A model generated the notes under the pieces. The model had not been told where the DNA came from. It made no database searches and was given only the letters and a program-made list of their open reading frames with translations. This document shows, piece by piece, positions 51,521-60,150 of a stretch of 64,000 nucleotides of DNA; the stretch's first letter is position 1, and every line of letters starts with the position of its first letter. Made by a program: the position numbers and the translations under genes. The stretch is taken from contig JBFXKW010000011.1 of the NCBI GenBank assembly GCA_050173345.1, positions 1-64,000 of the forward strand, in the 5' to 3' direction. Source of the stretch: SHWC01 sp050173345. GTDB taxonomy: Bacteria > Pseudomonadota > Alphaproteobacteria > UBA828.

Positions 51521-53125
51521 ATGAGCTATTCTGGCGCCCAGGCTCACGCCGGCCATCACGACCATCCGCGCGGCATCACGCGCTGGCTCTACTCCACGAA
51601 CCACAAGGACATCGGCACGATGTACCTCACCTTCGCGATCGTCGCGGGGGTGATCGGTACCTTGCTGTCGGTCCTGATGCGCCTGGAGCTCAGCGCGCCG
51701 GGCGACCAGATCCTCGGCGGCGACCATCACCTGTTCAACGTGCTGATCACCGGCCATGGCCTGATCATGGTGTTCTTCATGGTCATGCCCGCCTTCATCG
51801 GCGGCTTCGGCAATTGGTTCGTGCCCATGATGATCGGGGCGCCCGACATGGCGTTCCCGCGCATGAACAACATCAGCTTCTGGCTGCTGATCCCGTCCTT
51901 CGCGCTCCTGGTCGCCTCGATCTTCGTGCCCGGCGGGCCGGGCGATGGCGTCGGCGGCGGCTGGACCGTCTATGCGCCGCTCTCGACATACGGCCATCAG
52001 GGCCCGGCGATGGACATGGCGATCTTCAGCCTGCACCTGGCGGGCGCCTCGTCGATCCTCGGCGCGATCAACTTCATCACGACCATCCTCAACATGCGCG
52101 CGCCCGGCATGACGCTGCACAAGATGCCGTTGTTCGCCTGGGCCATCCTGATCACCGCGTTCCTGCTGCTGCTCTCGCTGCCGGTGCTGGCGGGCGCGAT
52201 CACCATGCTGCTGACCGACCGCAATTTCGGCACCACCTTCTTCGACCCCGCGGGCGGCGGCGACCCGGTGCTCTACCAGCATCTCTTCTGGTTCTTCGGG
52301 CATCCCGAGGTCTACATCCTGATCCTGCCCGGCTTCGGCATCATCAGCCACATCGTGTCGACCTTCTCGAAGAAACCGATCTTCGGCTATCTGGGCATGG
52401 CCTACGCCATGGTCTCGATCGGCTTCATCGGCTTCATCGTGTGGGCGCACCACATGTTCACGGTCGGCATGTCGGTCGATACGCGCGCCTATTTCCTCGC
52501 CGCCACGATGGTCATCGCGGTGCCCACCGGCATCAAGATCTTCAGTTGGATCGCGACCATGTGGGGCGGCTCGATCGAGTTCAAGACGCCCATGCTGTGG
52601 GCGCTGGGCTTCATCTTCCTGTTCACCATCGGCGGCGTGACCGGCGTCGTGCTGGCCAATGCCGGCGTCGATATCGCGCTGCACGACACCTACTTCGTGG
52701 TGGCGCATTTCCACTACGTGCTCTCGCTCGGCGCGGTGTTCGCGATCTTCGCCGGCTTCTATTACTGGATCGGCAAGATGAGCGGCCGGCAGTACCCCGA
52801 GACGCTCGGCAAGATCCACTTCTGGATCACCTTCATCGGCGCGAACTTGACCTTCTTCCCGATGCACTTCTCGGGCGTCGCCGGCATGCCCCGGCGCATC
52901 CCCGACTATCCGGACGCCTTCGCCGGCTGGAACATGATCTCCTCGATCGGCTCCTATATCGGCGCGTTCGGTGCGCTCTTCTTCCTCTACATCCTCTTCC
53001 ACATCTTCTTCCGCGGCCGCAAGTGCGAGGCCAATCCGTGGGGCGAGGGCGCGACCACGCTCGAGTGGACGGTGCCGTCGCCGGCGCCGTTCCACACCTT
53101 CGAGACGCAGCCGCGCATCAAATAG
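51521..53125 (+). CDS. coxA: Cytochrome c oxidase subunit I
   Basis: 534 aa, twelve membrane helices. Heme a ligand region HGLIMVFFMVMPAF, CuB/Tyr site WFFGHPEVYILILPGFGIISHIV, HH pair VWAHHMFTVGM and heme ligands HDTYFVVAHFHYVLSLG identify an aa3-type (A-family) oxidase. It reduces O2 to water while pumping protons. Follows coxB by 22 bases. Confidence 0.98.
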   Translation: MSYSGAQAHAGHHDHPRGITRWLYSTNHKDIGTMYLTFAIVAGVIGTLLSVLMRLELSAPGDQILGGDHHLFNVLITGHGLIMVFFMVMPAFIGGFGNWFVPMMIGAPDMAFPRMNNISFWLLIPSFALLVASIFVPGGPGDGVGGGWTVYAPLSTYGHQGPAMDMAIFSLHLAGASSILGAINFITTILNMRAPGMTLHKMPLFAWAILITAFLLLLSLPVLAGAITMLLTDRNFGTTFFDPAGGGDPVLYQHLFWFFGHPEVYILILPGFGIISHIVSTFSKKPIFGYLGMAYAMVSIGFIGFIVWAHHMFTVGMSVDTRAYFLAATMVIAVPTGIKIFSWIATMWGGSIEFKTPMLWALGFIFLFTIGGVTGVVLANAGVDIALHDTYFVVAHFHYVLSLGAVFAIFAGFYYWIGKMSGRQYPETLGKIHFWITFIGANLTFFPMHFSGVAGMPRRIPDYPDAFAGWNMISSIGSYIGAFGALFFLYILFHIFFRGRKCEANPWGEGATTLEWTVPSPAPFHTFETQPRIK

Positions 53126-53167
53126 GGGGCCGCGTGTCGATCTCGAGTGAAGCTGACGGGGCCGGGC

Positions 53168-54106
53168 ATGGCTGAGTGGTCGCCGCGCTACGGCGCGCCG
53201 GCCGCGCTGCCGGCCGCCGTCGAGGCAGAGGGCGAGCCGCGCGACTACTTCGCGCTGCTCAAGCCGCGCGTCATGTCGCTCGTCGTGTTCACCGCGCTGG
53301 TCGGCCTGCTGCTCGCGCCCGGCGCGGTTCACCCGCTGATCGCGGCAGTTGCCATGCTGTGCATCGCGGTCGGCGCGGGCGCGGCCGGCGCGATCAACAT
53401 GTGGTACGACCGCGACATCGACGCCTTGATGAGCCGCACCCAGGGCCGGCCGATCCCGGCTGGGCGCGTCTCGCCCGAGGCCGCGCTCGGTTTCGGTGTC
53501 GCGCTCAGCGTCGGCTCGGTCATGGTGATGGCGCTTGCCGTCAACTGGGTCGCGGCCGGCCTGCTCGCCTTCACCATTTTCTTCTACGTCGTCATCTACA
53601 CGATCGGGCTCAAGCGCCGCACGCCGCAGAACATCGTGATCGGCGGCGCCGCCGGCGCCTTCCCGCCCATGATCGGCTGGGCCGCGGTGACCGGCGAGGT
53701 CTCGCTCGCCTCGGTGGTGCTGTTCGCCATCATCTTCCTCTGGACGCCGCCGCACTTCTGGGCGCTCGCCCTCTATCGCCGCGGCGACTACGACAAGGCC
53801 GGCGTGCCGATGCTGCCCGTGGTGGCGGGCGATGCCGCGACGCGCCGGCAGATCCTCGTCTATGCGCTGGCGCTCGTGCCGGTGACGCTGGCGCCGCTCG
53901 CGATCGGGCTTTCCGGCCTCGTCTACGGTGTCGGTGCGGCCGTGCTCGGCGCCGCCTTCATCGCGCTTTCGGTCGCGGTGCTGCGCGACCGCACCATGAA
54001 GAGCGCGCAGCGGCTCTTCCCGTTCTCGATCCTCTATCTGTTCCTGGTCTTCGCGCTGCTGCTGGTCGACCGCTTCGCGCTCAACATCCCCGTGGGCTCG
54101 GGCTGA
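53168..54106 (+). CDS. ctaB: Protoheme IX farnesyltransferase (heme o synthase)
   Basis: 312 aa from ATG 53168 (a GTG at 53147 is possible). UbiA-fold prenyltransferase with nine membrane helices. The first Asp-rich motif NMWYDRDIDALMSRTQGRPIPAG and the second region FLWTPPHFWALALYRRGDYDKAGVPMLPVV are diagnostic. It farnesylates heme b to heme o, needed for the aa3 oxidase. Confidence 0.96.
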   Translation: MAEWSPRYGAPAALPAAVEAEGEPRDYFALLKPRVMSLVVFTALVGLLLAPGAVHPLIAAVAMLCIAVGAGAAGAINMWYDRDIDALMSRTQGRPIPAGRVSPEAALGFGVALSVGSVMVMALAVNWVAAGLLAFTIFFYVVIYTIGLKRRTPQNIVIGGAAGAFPPMIGWAAVTGEVSLASVVLFAIIFLWTPPHFWALALYRRGDYDKAGVPMLPVVAGDAATRRQILVYALALVPVTLAPLAIGLSGLVYGVGAAVLGAAFIALSVAVLRDRTMKSAQRLFPFSILYLFLVFALLLVDRFALNIPVGSG

Positions 54107-54111
54107 GGCCG

Positions 54112-54231
54112 ATGATGAGCGATCTCCATCGCCAGCGTCGCGCCCGCAACTACGCCCTCGGCGGCGCGCTCCTGGGCCTGGCCGTGCTCTTCTTCCTGAT
54201 CGCGCTCGTCAAGTTCGGGGGCGGCGGATGA
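54112..54231 (+). CDS. Tiny single-helix membrane protein between ctaB and ctaG
   Basis: 39 aa: a basic start (MMSDLHRQRRARNYALGG) then one membrane helix (LLGLAVLFFLIALVKF). It lies 5 bases after ctaB and overlaps ctaG by ATGA. A similar tiny gene occupies this place in many alphaproteobacterial oxidase operons (CoxF-like). Probably an assembly factor; too short for a confident family call. Confidence 0.7.
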   Translation: MMSDLHRQRRARNYALGGALLGLAVLFFLIALVKFGGGG

Positions 54232-54842
54232 CCGTGCTCGGCTCGTTCAGCCCGAAGCTGCGCACCCTGCTGCTGCTCGGCGTGGTGCTGGCCGGCATGA
54301 CCGGGCTGGTGGTCGGCGCCGTGCCGCTCTACCGGCTGTTCTGCCAGGTCACCGGCTATGACGGCACGACGCGCGTGGCCGACGCCGCGCCCGGCGCGGT
54401 CGCCGGCGCGCGCATCATGACGATCCAGTTCAATGCCGATGTCGGCAAGGGCATGGCGTGGCGCTTCAAGCCCGAGGCGCACAAGATGGACGTGAGGATC
54501 GGCGAGCAGACGCTCGCCTTCTATACCGCCAGCAACCCGACCGGGCGGACCATCACCGGCACGGCGACCTACAACGTGACGCCCGACAAGGCCGGCATCT
54601 ACTTCAACAAGATCGAGTGCTTCTGCTTCACCGAGCAGACGCTCGGGCCAGGCGAGAGCGCGGAGTTTCCGGTCAGCTTCTTCGTCGATCCTGCGCTGCT
54701 TGACGATCCTGCGCTCGACAACGTCAAGACCATCACGCTCTCCTACACCTTCTTCGAGCAGGAGGGCGGGACGGCGGCCGACGAAAAGCCGGCGCGGACC
54801 GCGCAGCAAGCGGCGAACGCTGCGGCAACGCGCGTCAACTAG
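54228..54842 (+). CDS. ctaG: Cytochrome c oxidase assembly copper chaperone CtaG (Cox11)
   Basis: 204 aa. One N-terminal membrane helix, then an immunoglobulin-like periplasmic domain with VPLYRLFCQVTGYDGTT, and the copper-binding IECFCFTEQTLGPGE (CFCF). FPVSFFVDPALLDD completes the family signature. It delivers CuB to subunit I. Translationally coupled to the tiny upstream gene. Confidence 0.97.
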   Translation: MTVLGSFSPKLRTLLLLGVVLAGMTGLVVGAVPLYRLFCQVTGYDGTTRVADAAPGAVAGARIMTIQFNADVGKGMAWRFKPEAHKMDVRIGEQTLAFYTASNPTGRTITGTATYNVTPDKAGIYFNKIECFCFTEQTLGPGESAEFPVSFFVDPALLDDPALDNVKTITLSYTFFEQEGGTAADEKPARTAQQAANAAATRVN

Positions 54843-54921
54843 GCGGCAGGGATGAAAGCCGGAGAACCAGGGGAGCCGGGGGTGCCGTATCGGGGCATCC
54901 GGGTCGAGAACGGAGCGAGAG

Positions 54922-55752
54922 ATGAGCACTGCTGATACGGCAAGCCACGGCCACGATCACGGTCACGGCGGGCACGCCGCGAACCATCCCTATCACATGG
55001 TCAAGCCGAGCCCCTGGCCGGTGGTCGGCTCGCTGGCGGGCGGCACGCTGCTCGGCGGCGTCGTCATCTACATGCACGGCGAGCACATCTGGCTGATGGC
55101 GATCGGCTTCGTGCTGGTGCTGGCCACCATGTATCTCTGGTGGCGCGACGTGATCCGCGAGGCGGCGGAAGGCGAGCACACCGCCGCGGTCACGCGCGGC
55201 CTGCGCTTCGGCATGATCCTGTTCATCTCGTCCGAGGTGATGTTCTTCGTCGCCTTCTTCTGGGCGTTCTTCAATTCGAGCCTGACGCACCAGGAATATC
55301 TCGGGAATGCCTGGCCGCCCGAGGGCTTCGAGGCCATCCCGGCTTGGCAGCTGCCCTTCCTCAACACGCTGATCCTCTTGACCTCGGGCGCCACCGTCAC
55401 CTGGGCGCACCACGCCATCAAGCACGGCCAGCGCATGAACGGCATCTACGGCCTGGCGCTGACCATCATCCTCGGCCTCGTCTTCATCGGCATCCAGGGC
55501 TTCGAATACAGCCACGCGCCGTTCGGCTTCCGCGACGGTATCTTCCCCTCGACCTTCTTCATGGCGACCGGCTTCCACGGCTTCCACGTCACGGTCGGCG
55601 TGCTGTTCCTCTCCGTCTGCCTGTACCGGCAGATCCGTGGCCACTTCAAGCCGAACCAGCATCTCGGCTTTGAGGCCGCCGCCTGGTACTGGCACTTCGT
55701 CGACGTGGTCTGGCTCTTCCTGTTCATCTGGATCTACTGGTGGGGCGGTTGA
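54922..55752 (+). CDS. ctaE: Cytochrome c oxidase subunit III
   Basis: 276 aa, seven membrane helices. HPYHMVKPSPWPVVGSLAGG, RFGMILFISSEVMFFVAFFWAFFNSSL, GATVTWAHHAIKHGQ, TFFMATGFHGFHVTVGVLFL and EAAAWYWHFVDVVWLFLFIWIYWWGG are the family landmarks. A His-rich N-terminus (HGHDHGHGGHAANH) may bind metal. Overlaps the next gene. Confidence 0.97.
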   Translation: MSTADTASHGHDHGHGGHAANHPYHMVKPSPWPVVGSLAGGTLLGGVVIYMHGEHIWLMAIGFVLVLATMYLWWRDVIREAAEGEHTAAVTRGLRFGMILFISSEVMFFVAFFWAFFNSSLTHQEYLGNAWPPEGFEAIPAWQLPFLNTLILLTSGATVTWAHHAIKHGQRMNGIYGLALTIILGLVFIGIQGFEYSHAPFGFRDGIFPSTFFMATGFHGFHVTVGVLFLSVCLYRQIRGHFKPNQHLGFEAAAWYWHFVDVVWLFLFIWIYWWGG

Positions 55753-56141
55753 GCGCGGTGCCCTCCGGCCAGCGCTCCTATCCTCCGGTCTCGCCCTGGC
55801 GCGCCGGCCTGCTCTGCCGCTGCCCGCGCTGCGGCAAGGGCAGGCTCTATGGTGGCTTTCTCAAGCTTGCCGAGCAGTGCGGCGCGTGCGGCCAATCCTT
55901 CAGGGGGGCGGACCCGGGCGACGGGCCGGCCTTCTTCGTGATGTTCATCGTCGGCGCCATCGTGGTCGCGGCCGCGGCGGTCATCGAGCTGATCTTCGAG
56001 CCGGCCTATTGGGTGCACTTGGTGCTCTGGGTGCCTTCCGTGTTCGCGCTCTCGGCGCTGCTGCTCAGGCCTGCCAAGGCGCTGCTCGTCGCCTTCCAGT
56101 ACCAGAACCGCGCCCACGATTTCAGTGACCCCGCCGCCTGA
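55749..56141 (+). CDS. DUF983 membrane protein with zinc ribbon
   Basis: About 130 aa. A CRCPRCGKG...CGACG zinc-ribbon-like N-terminus is followed by two membrane helices (FVMFIVGAIVVAAAAVIELIF and LVLWVPSVFALSALLLRPAKALLVAFQY). DUF983 proteins are regularly found in this position of alphaproteobacterial cox clusters. Start is uncertain: TTG 55749 overlaps the ctaE stop as TTGA; GTG at 55740 and 55758 are alternatives. Confidence 0.88.
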   Translation: MSAVPSGQRSYPPVSPWRAGLLCRCPRCGKGRLYGGFLKLAEQCGACGQSFRGADPGDGPAFFVMFIVGAIVVAAAAVIELIFEPAYWVHLVLWVPSVFALSALLLRPAKALLVAFQYQNRAHDFSDPAA

Positions 56142-56877
56142 ACGGGAGCGCCCGGTTCCCTCCGCCCGGGCGCGGCGCTGGGCGACCATCGCGGCGAGCC
56201 TCGGCGTCCTCGTCATGCTGGCGCTCGGCAGCTGGCAGGTGCAGCGCCTGATCTGGAAGAACAACGAGCAGGCCTATCGCGACGCCCGCGTCTCGGCCGA
56301 GCCGATCGAGCTGCCGCTTCATGTCGAGGCGCCTGCCGACCTCCACTATCGCCGCGTCTGGGTCGAGGGCGTCTTCGACCACGACAAGGAGATGTTCCTC
56401 GCTGCGCGCAGCCATGAGCGTCAGGTCGGCTATCAGGTCATCACGCCGTTCGAGCGTACGGGCGGCGACACCATCCTGATCAATCGCGGCTGGGTGCCGC
56501 TCGACCGCAAGGCGCCCGAGAGCCGCGCCGCCGGCCAGGTGCGGGGCACGGTGCGGGTCGAGGGCCTGCTCGTGCCGGGCGGGCGGCCCTCCTGGTTCGC
56601 GCCTGACAACCATCCCGAGCAGCGGCTCTGGTACTGGGTCGATCTCGAGACGATGTCGGCGGCCGCGGGCATCCCGGCGCAGGCCTTCATCATCGATGCC
56701 GGCCCGGCCGAGAACCCCGGCGGCTATCCCATCGGCGGCCAGACCGTCGTCACGCTGCGCAACGAGCATCTGAGCTATGTCATCATCTGGTATGCGCTCG
56801 CCGTCGGCCTTGCCGTGATCTACCTGCTCTACATGCGGCGCGGCCGGCGCCGCGCGCCGCGCGCCACGCCGCCATGA
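56125..56877 (+). CDS. SURF1 family oxidase assembly protein
   Basis: 250 aa with membrane helices at each end (ATIAASLGVLVMLALGSWQVQRL and VIIWYALAVGLAVIYLLYM). The inner SURF1 motifs are GSWQVQRLIWK, RRVWVEGVFDHDKEMFL, GYQVITPFERTGGDTILINRGWVP and LRNEHLSYVIIWYALA. It assists heme a insertion into subunit I. Overlaps DUF983 (17 bases) and the next gene (ATGA). Confidence 0.95.
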   Translation: MTPPPERERPVPSARARRWATIAASLGVLVMLALGSWQVQRLIWKNNEQAYRDARVSAEPIELPLHVEAPADLHYRRVWVEGVFDHDKEMFLAARSHERQVGYQVITPFERTGGDTILINRGWVPLDRKAPESRAAGQVRGTVRVEGLLVPGGRPSWFAPDNHPEQRLWYWVDLETMSAAAGIPAQAFIIDAGPAENPGGYPIGGQTVVTLRNEHLSYVIIWYALAVGLAVIYLLYMRRGRRRAPRATPP

Positions 56878-58385
56878 CAGCCGGCACCGCCTATCACGAG
56901 CTCGAGCGCCGCTTCCGCCGCATGGCGAACCTGGATGGCGCGGCCGCCGTGCTGCACTGGGACTGGGCGACCATGATGCCCGCGGGCGGCGCGGACACTC
57001 GCGCCGGCCAGCTCGCCGAGCTCAGTCTCATCCGCCACGAGCTGATCACCGACCGGCGCCTCGCCGACCTGCTGGCCGAGGCCGAGGCCGGCAGCGGCAA
57101 TCTCGATAGCTGGCAGCGCGCCAACCTGCGCGAGATGCGCCATCATCAGCGCCACGCCAACGGCGTGCCGCCCGCGCTGGTCGAGGCGCTCTCAAAGGCC
57201 TCCGCCAGGTGCGAGATGGTCTGGCGCACGGCGCGGCCCAAGGGCGATTTCGCGGCCTTCGCCGAGGCCTTCAAGCCGGTGCTCGCGCTCGCCCGCGAGA
57301 AGGCTGAGGCCAAGGGCGCGGCGCTCGGCCTCGCGCCCTATGACGCGCTGATCGATGCCTTCGACCCCGGCTACACCATGGCCGCGATCGACCCGATCTT
57401 CGCCGAGCTCGAACGCTTCCTTCCCTCGATCCGCGACCGCGCGCTGGCGCGCCAGGACAAAAGCCCGCCGCCGCTTGCGCTCGAAGGCCGCTTCCCGATC
57501 GAGGCGCAGCGCAGCCTCGCGCTCAAGCTGATGGAGCGGCTCGGCTTCGAGTTCGATCATGGCCGGCTCGACGTCAGCCTGCACCCCTTCTGCGGCGGCG
57601 TGTCCGACGACGTGCGCATCACCACGCGCTATGACGAGGCGGGCTTCGCCGGCTCGCTGATGGGGGTGCTGCACGAGACCGGCCATGCGCTCTACGAGCG
57701 TGGCCTGCCGGAGGCTTGGCGCATGCAGCCGGTCGGCGACGCGCGCGGCATGAGCGTGCACGAGAGTCAGTCGCTGTTGATCGAGATGCAGGCCTGCCGC
57801 AGCCTCGAGTTCCTGCGCTTCGCCGCGCCCCTGATCCATGAGGCGTTCCAGGGCCATGCCCCGGTCGAGAGCGCCGCCTTCGAGCCCGAGAACCTCTACG
57901 CACACGCCATCAGGGTCAAGCCGGGCTTCATCCGGGTCGATGCCGACGAGGTGACCTACCCGTTCCACATCATGATCCGCTACCGGCTCGAAAAGCAGAT
58001 GATCGCGGGCGAGCTCGAGGTGGACGACATCCCGGCGGCCTGGAACGAGGGCATGAAGCACCATCTCGGCATCGTGCCGCCGAGCCATGCCGTGGGCTGC
58101 CTGCAGGACATCCACTGGACCGGCGGCGACCTCGGCTACTTCCCGAGCTACACGCTCGGCGCCCTGACCGCGGCGCAGCTCTTTGATGCCGCGCGCCGCG
58201 CCGCGCCCGAGCTGATGGCCGCTATCGCCCGCGGCGACTTCAAGCCGCTGCTAGGCTGGCTGCGCACCCACGTCCACGGCCTCGGCTCGCTCTACGATTC
58301 CCGCGAACTGATCGAGCGCGCGACAGGCCGCAAGCTCGACCCCCAGATCTTCAAGGCGCACCTGGAGAGAAGGTATCTAGGGTGA
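56874..58385 (+). CDS. Carboxypeptidase Taq-type (M32) metallopeptidase
   Basis: 503 aa, the normal family length. The zinc motif HETGH (in MGVLHETGHALYERGLP), plus the M32-specific downstream HESQSLLIEMQ, is present, together with GDVRITTRYDE-like SDDVRITTRYDE. A helical all-alpha enzyme that removes C-terminal residues from peptides. Translationally coupled to SURF1, which is probably incidental. Intergenic 58386-58577 shows no gene. Confidence 0.95.
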   Translation: MTAGTAYHELERRFRRMANLDGAAAVLHWDWATMMPAGGADTRAGQLAELSLIRHELITDRRLADLLAEAEAGSGNLDSWQRANLREMRHHQRHANGVPPALVEALSKASARCEMVWRTARPKGDFAAFAEAFKPVLALAREKAEAKGAALGLAPYDALIDAFDPGYTMAAIDPIFAELERFLPSIRDRALARQDKSPPPLALEGRFPIEAQRSLALKLMERLGFEFDHGRLDVSLHPFCGGVSDDVRITTRYDEAGFAGSLMGVLHETGHALYERGLPEAWRMQPVGDARGMSVHESQSLLIEMQACRSLEFLRFAAPLIHEAFQGHAPVESAAFEPENLYAHAIRVKPGFIRVDADEVTYPFHIMIRYRLEKQMIAGELEVDDIPAAWNEGMKHHLGIVPPSHAVGCLQDIHWTGGDLGYFPSYTLGALTAAQLFDAARRAAPELMAAIARGDFKPLLGWLRTHVHGLGSLYDSRELIERATGRKLDPQIFKAHLERRYLG

Positions 58386-58577
58386 AGGCCGGGGATGGGA
58401 TCATCACGGGTTTCTCCGGCCGAACTCGTCTAGCAATATTTCGATCGTGTTTTGTTCTTGTTTTCGATATGCTCACGCACATCGGATTGGGTGGGCTTTT
58501 TCCTCCGGGAGCGGAGCAATATCGGCCGCGCAGGGTCGAGAGGCTTGGGGGATTGATCGGGCAATGGGGAGCTTCGC

Positions 58578-59249
58578 ATGACCGGTGATGCGCTCAAGGC
58601 GGCCGAGGATCTACGGCGTTTCGCCGGGACGCGAAGGTTCGCGACGATCTTGGCGGATCCGCCTTGGCGCTTCGTCAACCGCACGGGCAAGATGGCCCCG
58701 GAGCATCGGCGCCTGTCTCGCTACGGCACGATGGATGCAGATGAGATTTGCATCCTGCCGGTGGCCGAAATCGCCGCACCGGCGGCGCACCTCTACCTAT
58801 GGGTTCCCAATGCCCTGTTGCCTGAGGGCATCCAAGTGATGCAGGCATGGGGCTTCAGCTACAAATCGAACATCGTCTGGCACAAGATACGGAAAGACGG
58901 CGGCAGCGACGGCAGGGGCGTCGGATTTTACTTCCGCAACGTCACCGAGCTCGTTCTGTTCGGCGTGCGGGGGAAGAATGCAAGAACTCTGGCGCCTGGC
59001 CGGACGCAGGTTAACTACCTCGCGACCCGTAAAAGGGAGCACTCCCGGAAACCGGACGAGATATTCGACATCATCGAGGCATGCAGCCCGGGGCCGCGTA
59101 TCGAGCTGTTCGCGCGTGGCGGCCGTCCGGGTTGGGCAGTCTGGGGCGATCAGGCGGCAGATGATTATGTGCCGACCTGGCGTACCTACAGCCATAATAG
59201 CGCGGCCGAACGTGGGCGTAACCCGGTGCAGCCCGCTTACGACGAGTAA
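58578..59249 (+). CDS. MT-A70 family DNA adenine-N6-type methyltransferase
   Basis: 223 aa. FATILADPPWRF carries the DPPW catalytic motif (residues 27-30), with the SAM-binding C-terminal region RIELFARGGRPGWAVWGDQ. LYLWVPNALLPEGIQVMQAWGFSYKSNIVWHK is typical of MT-A70. It probably methylates adenine-N6 in DNA and protects against the convergent nuclease 3 bases away. TGGGGA precedes the ATG. Codon use is visibly less GC-biased than in the flanking genes, suggesting transfer. Confidence 0.88.
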   Translation: MTGDALKAAEDLRRFAGTRRFATILADPPWRFVNRTGKMAPEHRRLSRYGTMDADEICILPVAEIAAPAAHLYLWVPNALLPEGIQVMQAWGFSYKSNIVWHKIRKDGGSDGRGVGFYFRNVTELVLFGVRGKNARTLAPGRTQVNYLATRKREHSRKPDEIFDIIEACSPGPRIELFARGGRPGWAVWGDQAADDYVPTWRTYSHNSAAERGRNPVQPAYDE

Positions 59250-59252
59250 GCG

Positions 59253-59951
59253 CTAACCATCCTCTTCGTCGTCCGGAATTGTGACCCCGTGACGTTTGGC
59301 TGCCTTCCGCGCTGCCTGTTCTGCGGCGTTTCGGGCTTTCAATGCGGCGAGCGCTTCGGGGCCGTCATCCTCGAAGAGAGCCGGTCTGATGGCAAAGGTC
59401 AGTACCGGGCAACCGCCGCCACCGCCGCCTTCCACCTTGGGCCAAAGCTTTTCGTGATGCGTGGTGGCCTTGCCGTAGGAAGCGCCTTTCCCGAGCTGCT
59501 TAAAAATCGCCTGCAATTCCCACGACCGCGTGATGATCACGCCCACCTTGATCGCCCTTAGCTCGAACAGCAGCCTGAAATTGTTCAAGTCACGGTCGAA
59601 AAAAGAATTCTTGTTGTTCCACTCCATCTCGACCGCGACGCCGTTCTTCAGGCAGTCCACGGCGTGAGTAGGGCTGTCATACGTCGTGTCGTCTACCTTG
59701 ATGGAGGTGGCGAAGCCCTTCTCCTGCCAACCTCTGCTGTAGAAGGCTTCGTCGATGCGGCGGCTGATGAGGGAGCGATTGCCGCCGCCCACGAGGATCT
59801 CGGATTTCAGCAGGCGGAAGCCACGGAGCACGTCCTGAATATTCTGCCATTCGGCGGGGCAGGCTGTTGCCAGGACTCCGGTGGCGTTGCGCCACTCCTT
59901 GACGTGGTACCGTTCGCGAAGGTCGGCGGGGACGAGATGTAGTGTAGACAT
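59253..59951 (-). CDS. BglII/BstYI-like type II restriction endonuclease
   Basis: 232 aa. The core THAVDCLKNGVAVEMEWNNKNSFFDRDLNNFRLLFE matches the BglII/BstYI active site: Asp99, Glu108, Glu110 (spacing D-x8-E-x-E; BglII has D-x8-E-x-Q) and a following Asn-Lys. N-terminal YHVKEWRNATGVLATACPAEWQNIQDVLRGF and VGGGNRSLISRRIDEAFYSRGWQEKGF fit the family. The C-terminal ~30 residues are a charged helix. Convergent partner of the methylase; lower GC than the flanks. Cut site may be GATC-containing, as for relatives, but this is inferred. Confidence 0.85.
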   Translation of the reverse strand: MSTLHLVPADLRERYHVKEWRNATGVLATACPAEWQNIQDVLRGFRLLKSEILVGGGNRSLISRRIDEAFYSRGWQEKGFATSIKVDDTTYDSPTHAVDCLKNGVAVEMEWNNKNSFFDRDLNNFRLLFELRAIKVGVIITRSWELQAIFKQLGKGASYGKATTHHEKLWPKVEGGGGGGCPVLTFAIRPALFEDDGPEALAALKARNAAEQAARKAAKRHGVTIPDDEEDG

Positions 59952-60150
59952 CGGCTGGCAGCATAGCCCGCCGCCACGAAATCTACAGCGGGCAATACGG
60001 GTGCTAGATCACGCAGTTTCGGGATTTCAACGGCATCCTGCATGCAGTCCTGGACCCTATCGCCCCCGCGCCCTCCCTTGCCGCCCCTCCCGGCTAGCCT
60101 ATAGTCTGAGCCCGTCCCGGCCGCCCGGCCGGGCTGTAGAGGACAACCGC

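Noticed and set aside
51377..53755. A 792-codon minus-strand frame
   Set aside because: Antisense to coxA, coxB and ctaB; no recognisable domain.
58382..58588. A 68-codon frame after the M32 peptidase
   Set aside because: No ribosome site or domain, overlaps the methylase start, and composition resembles spacer DNA.
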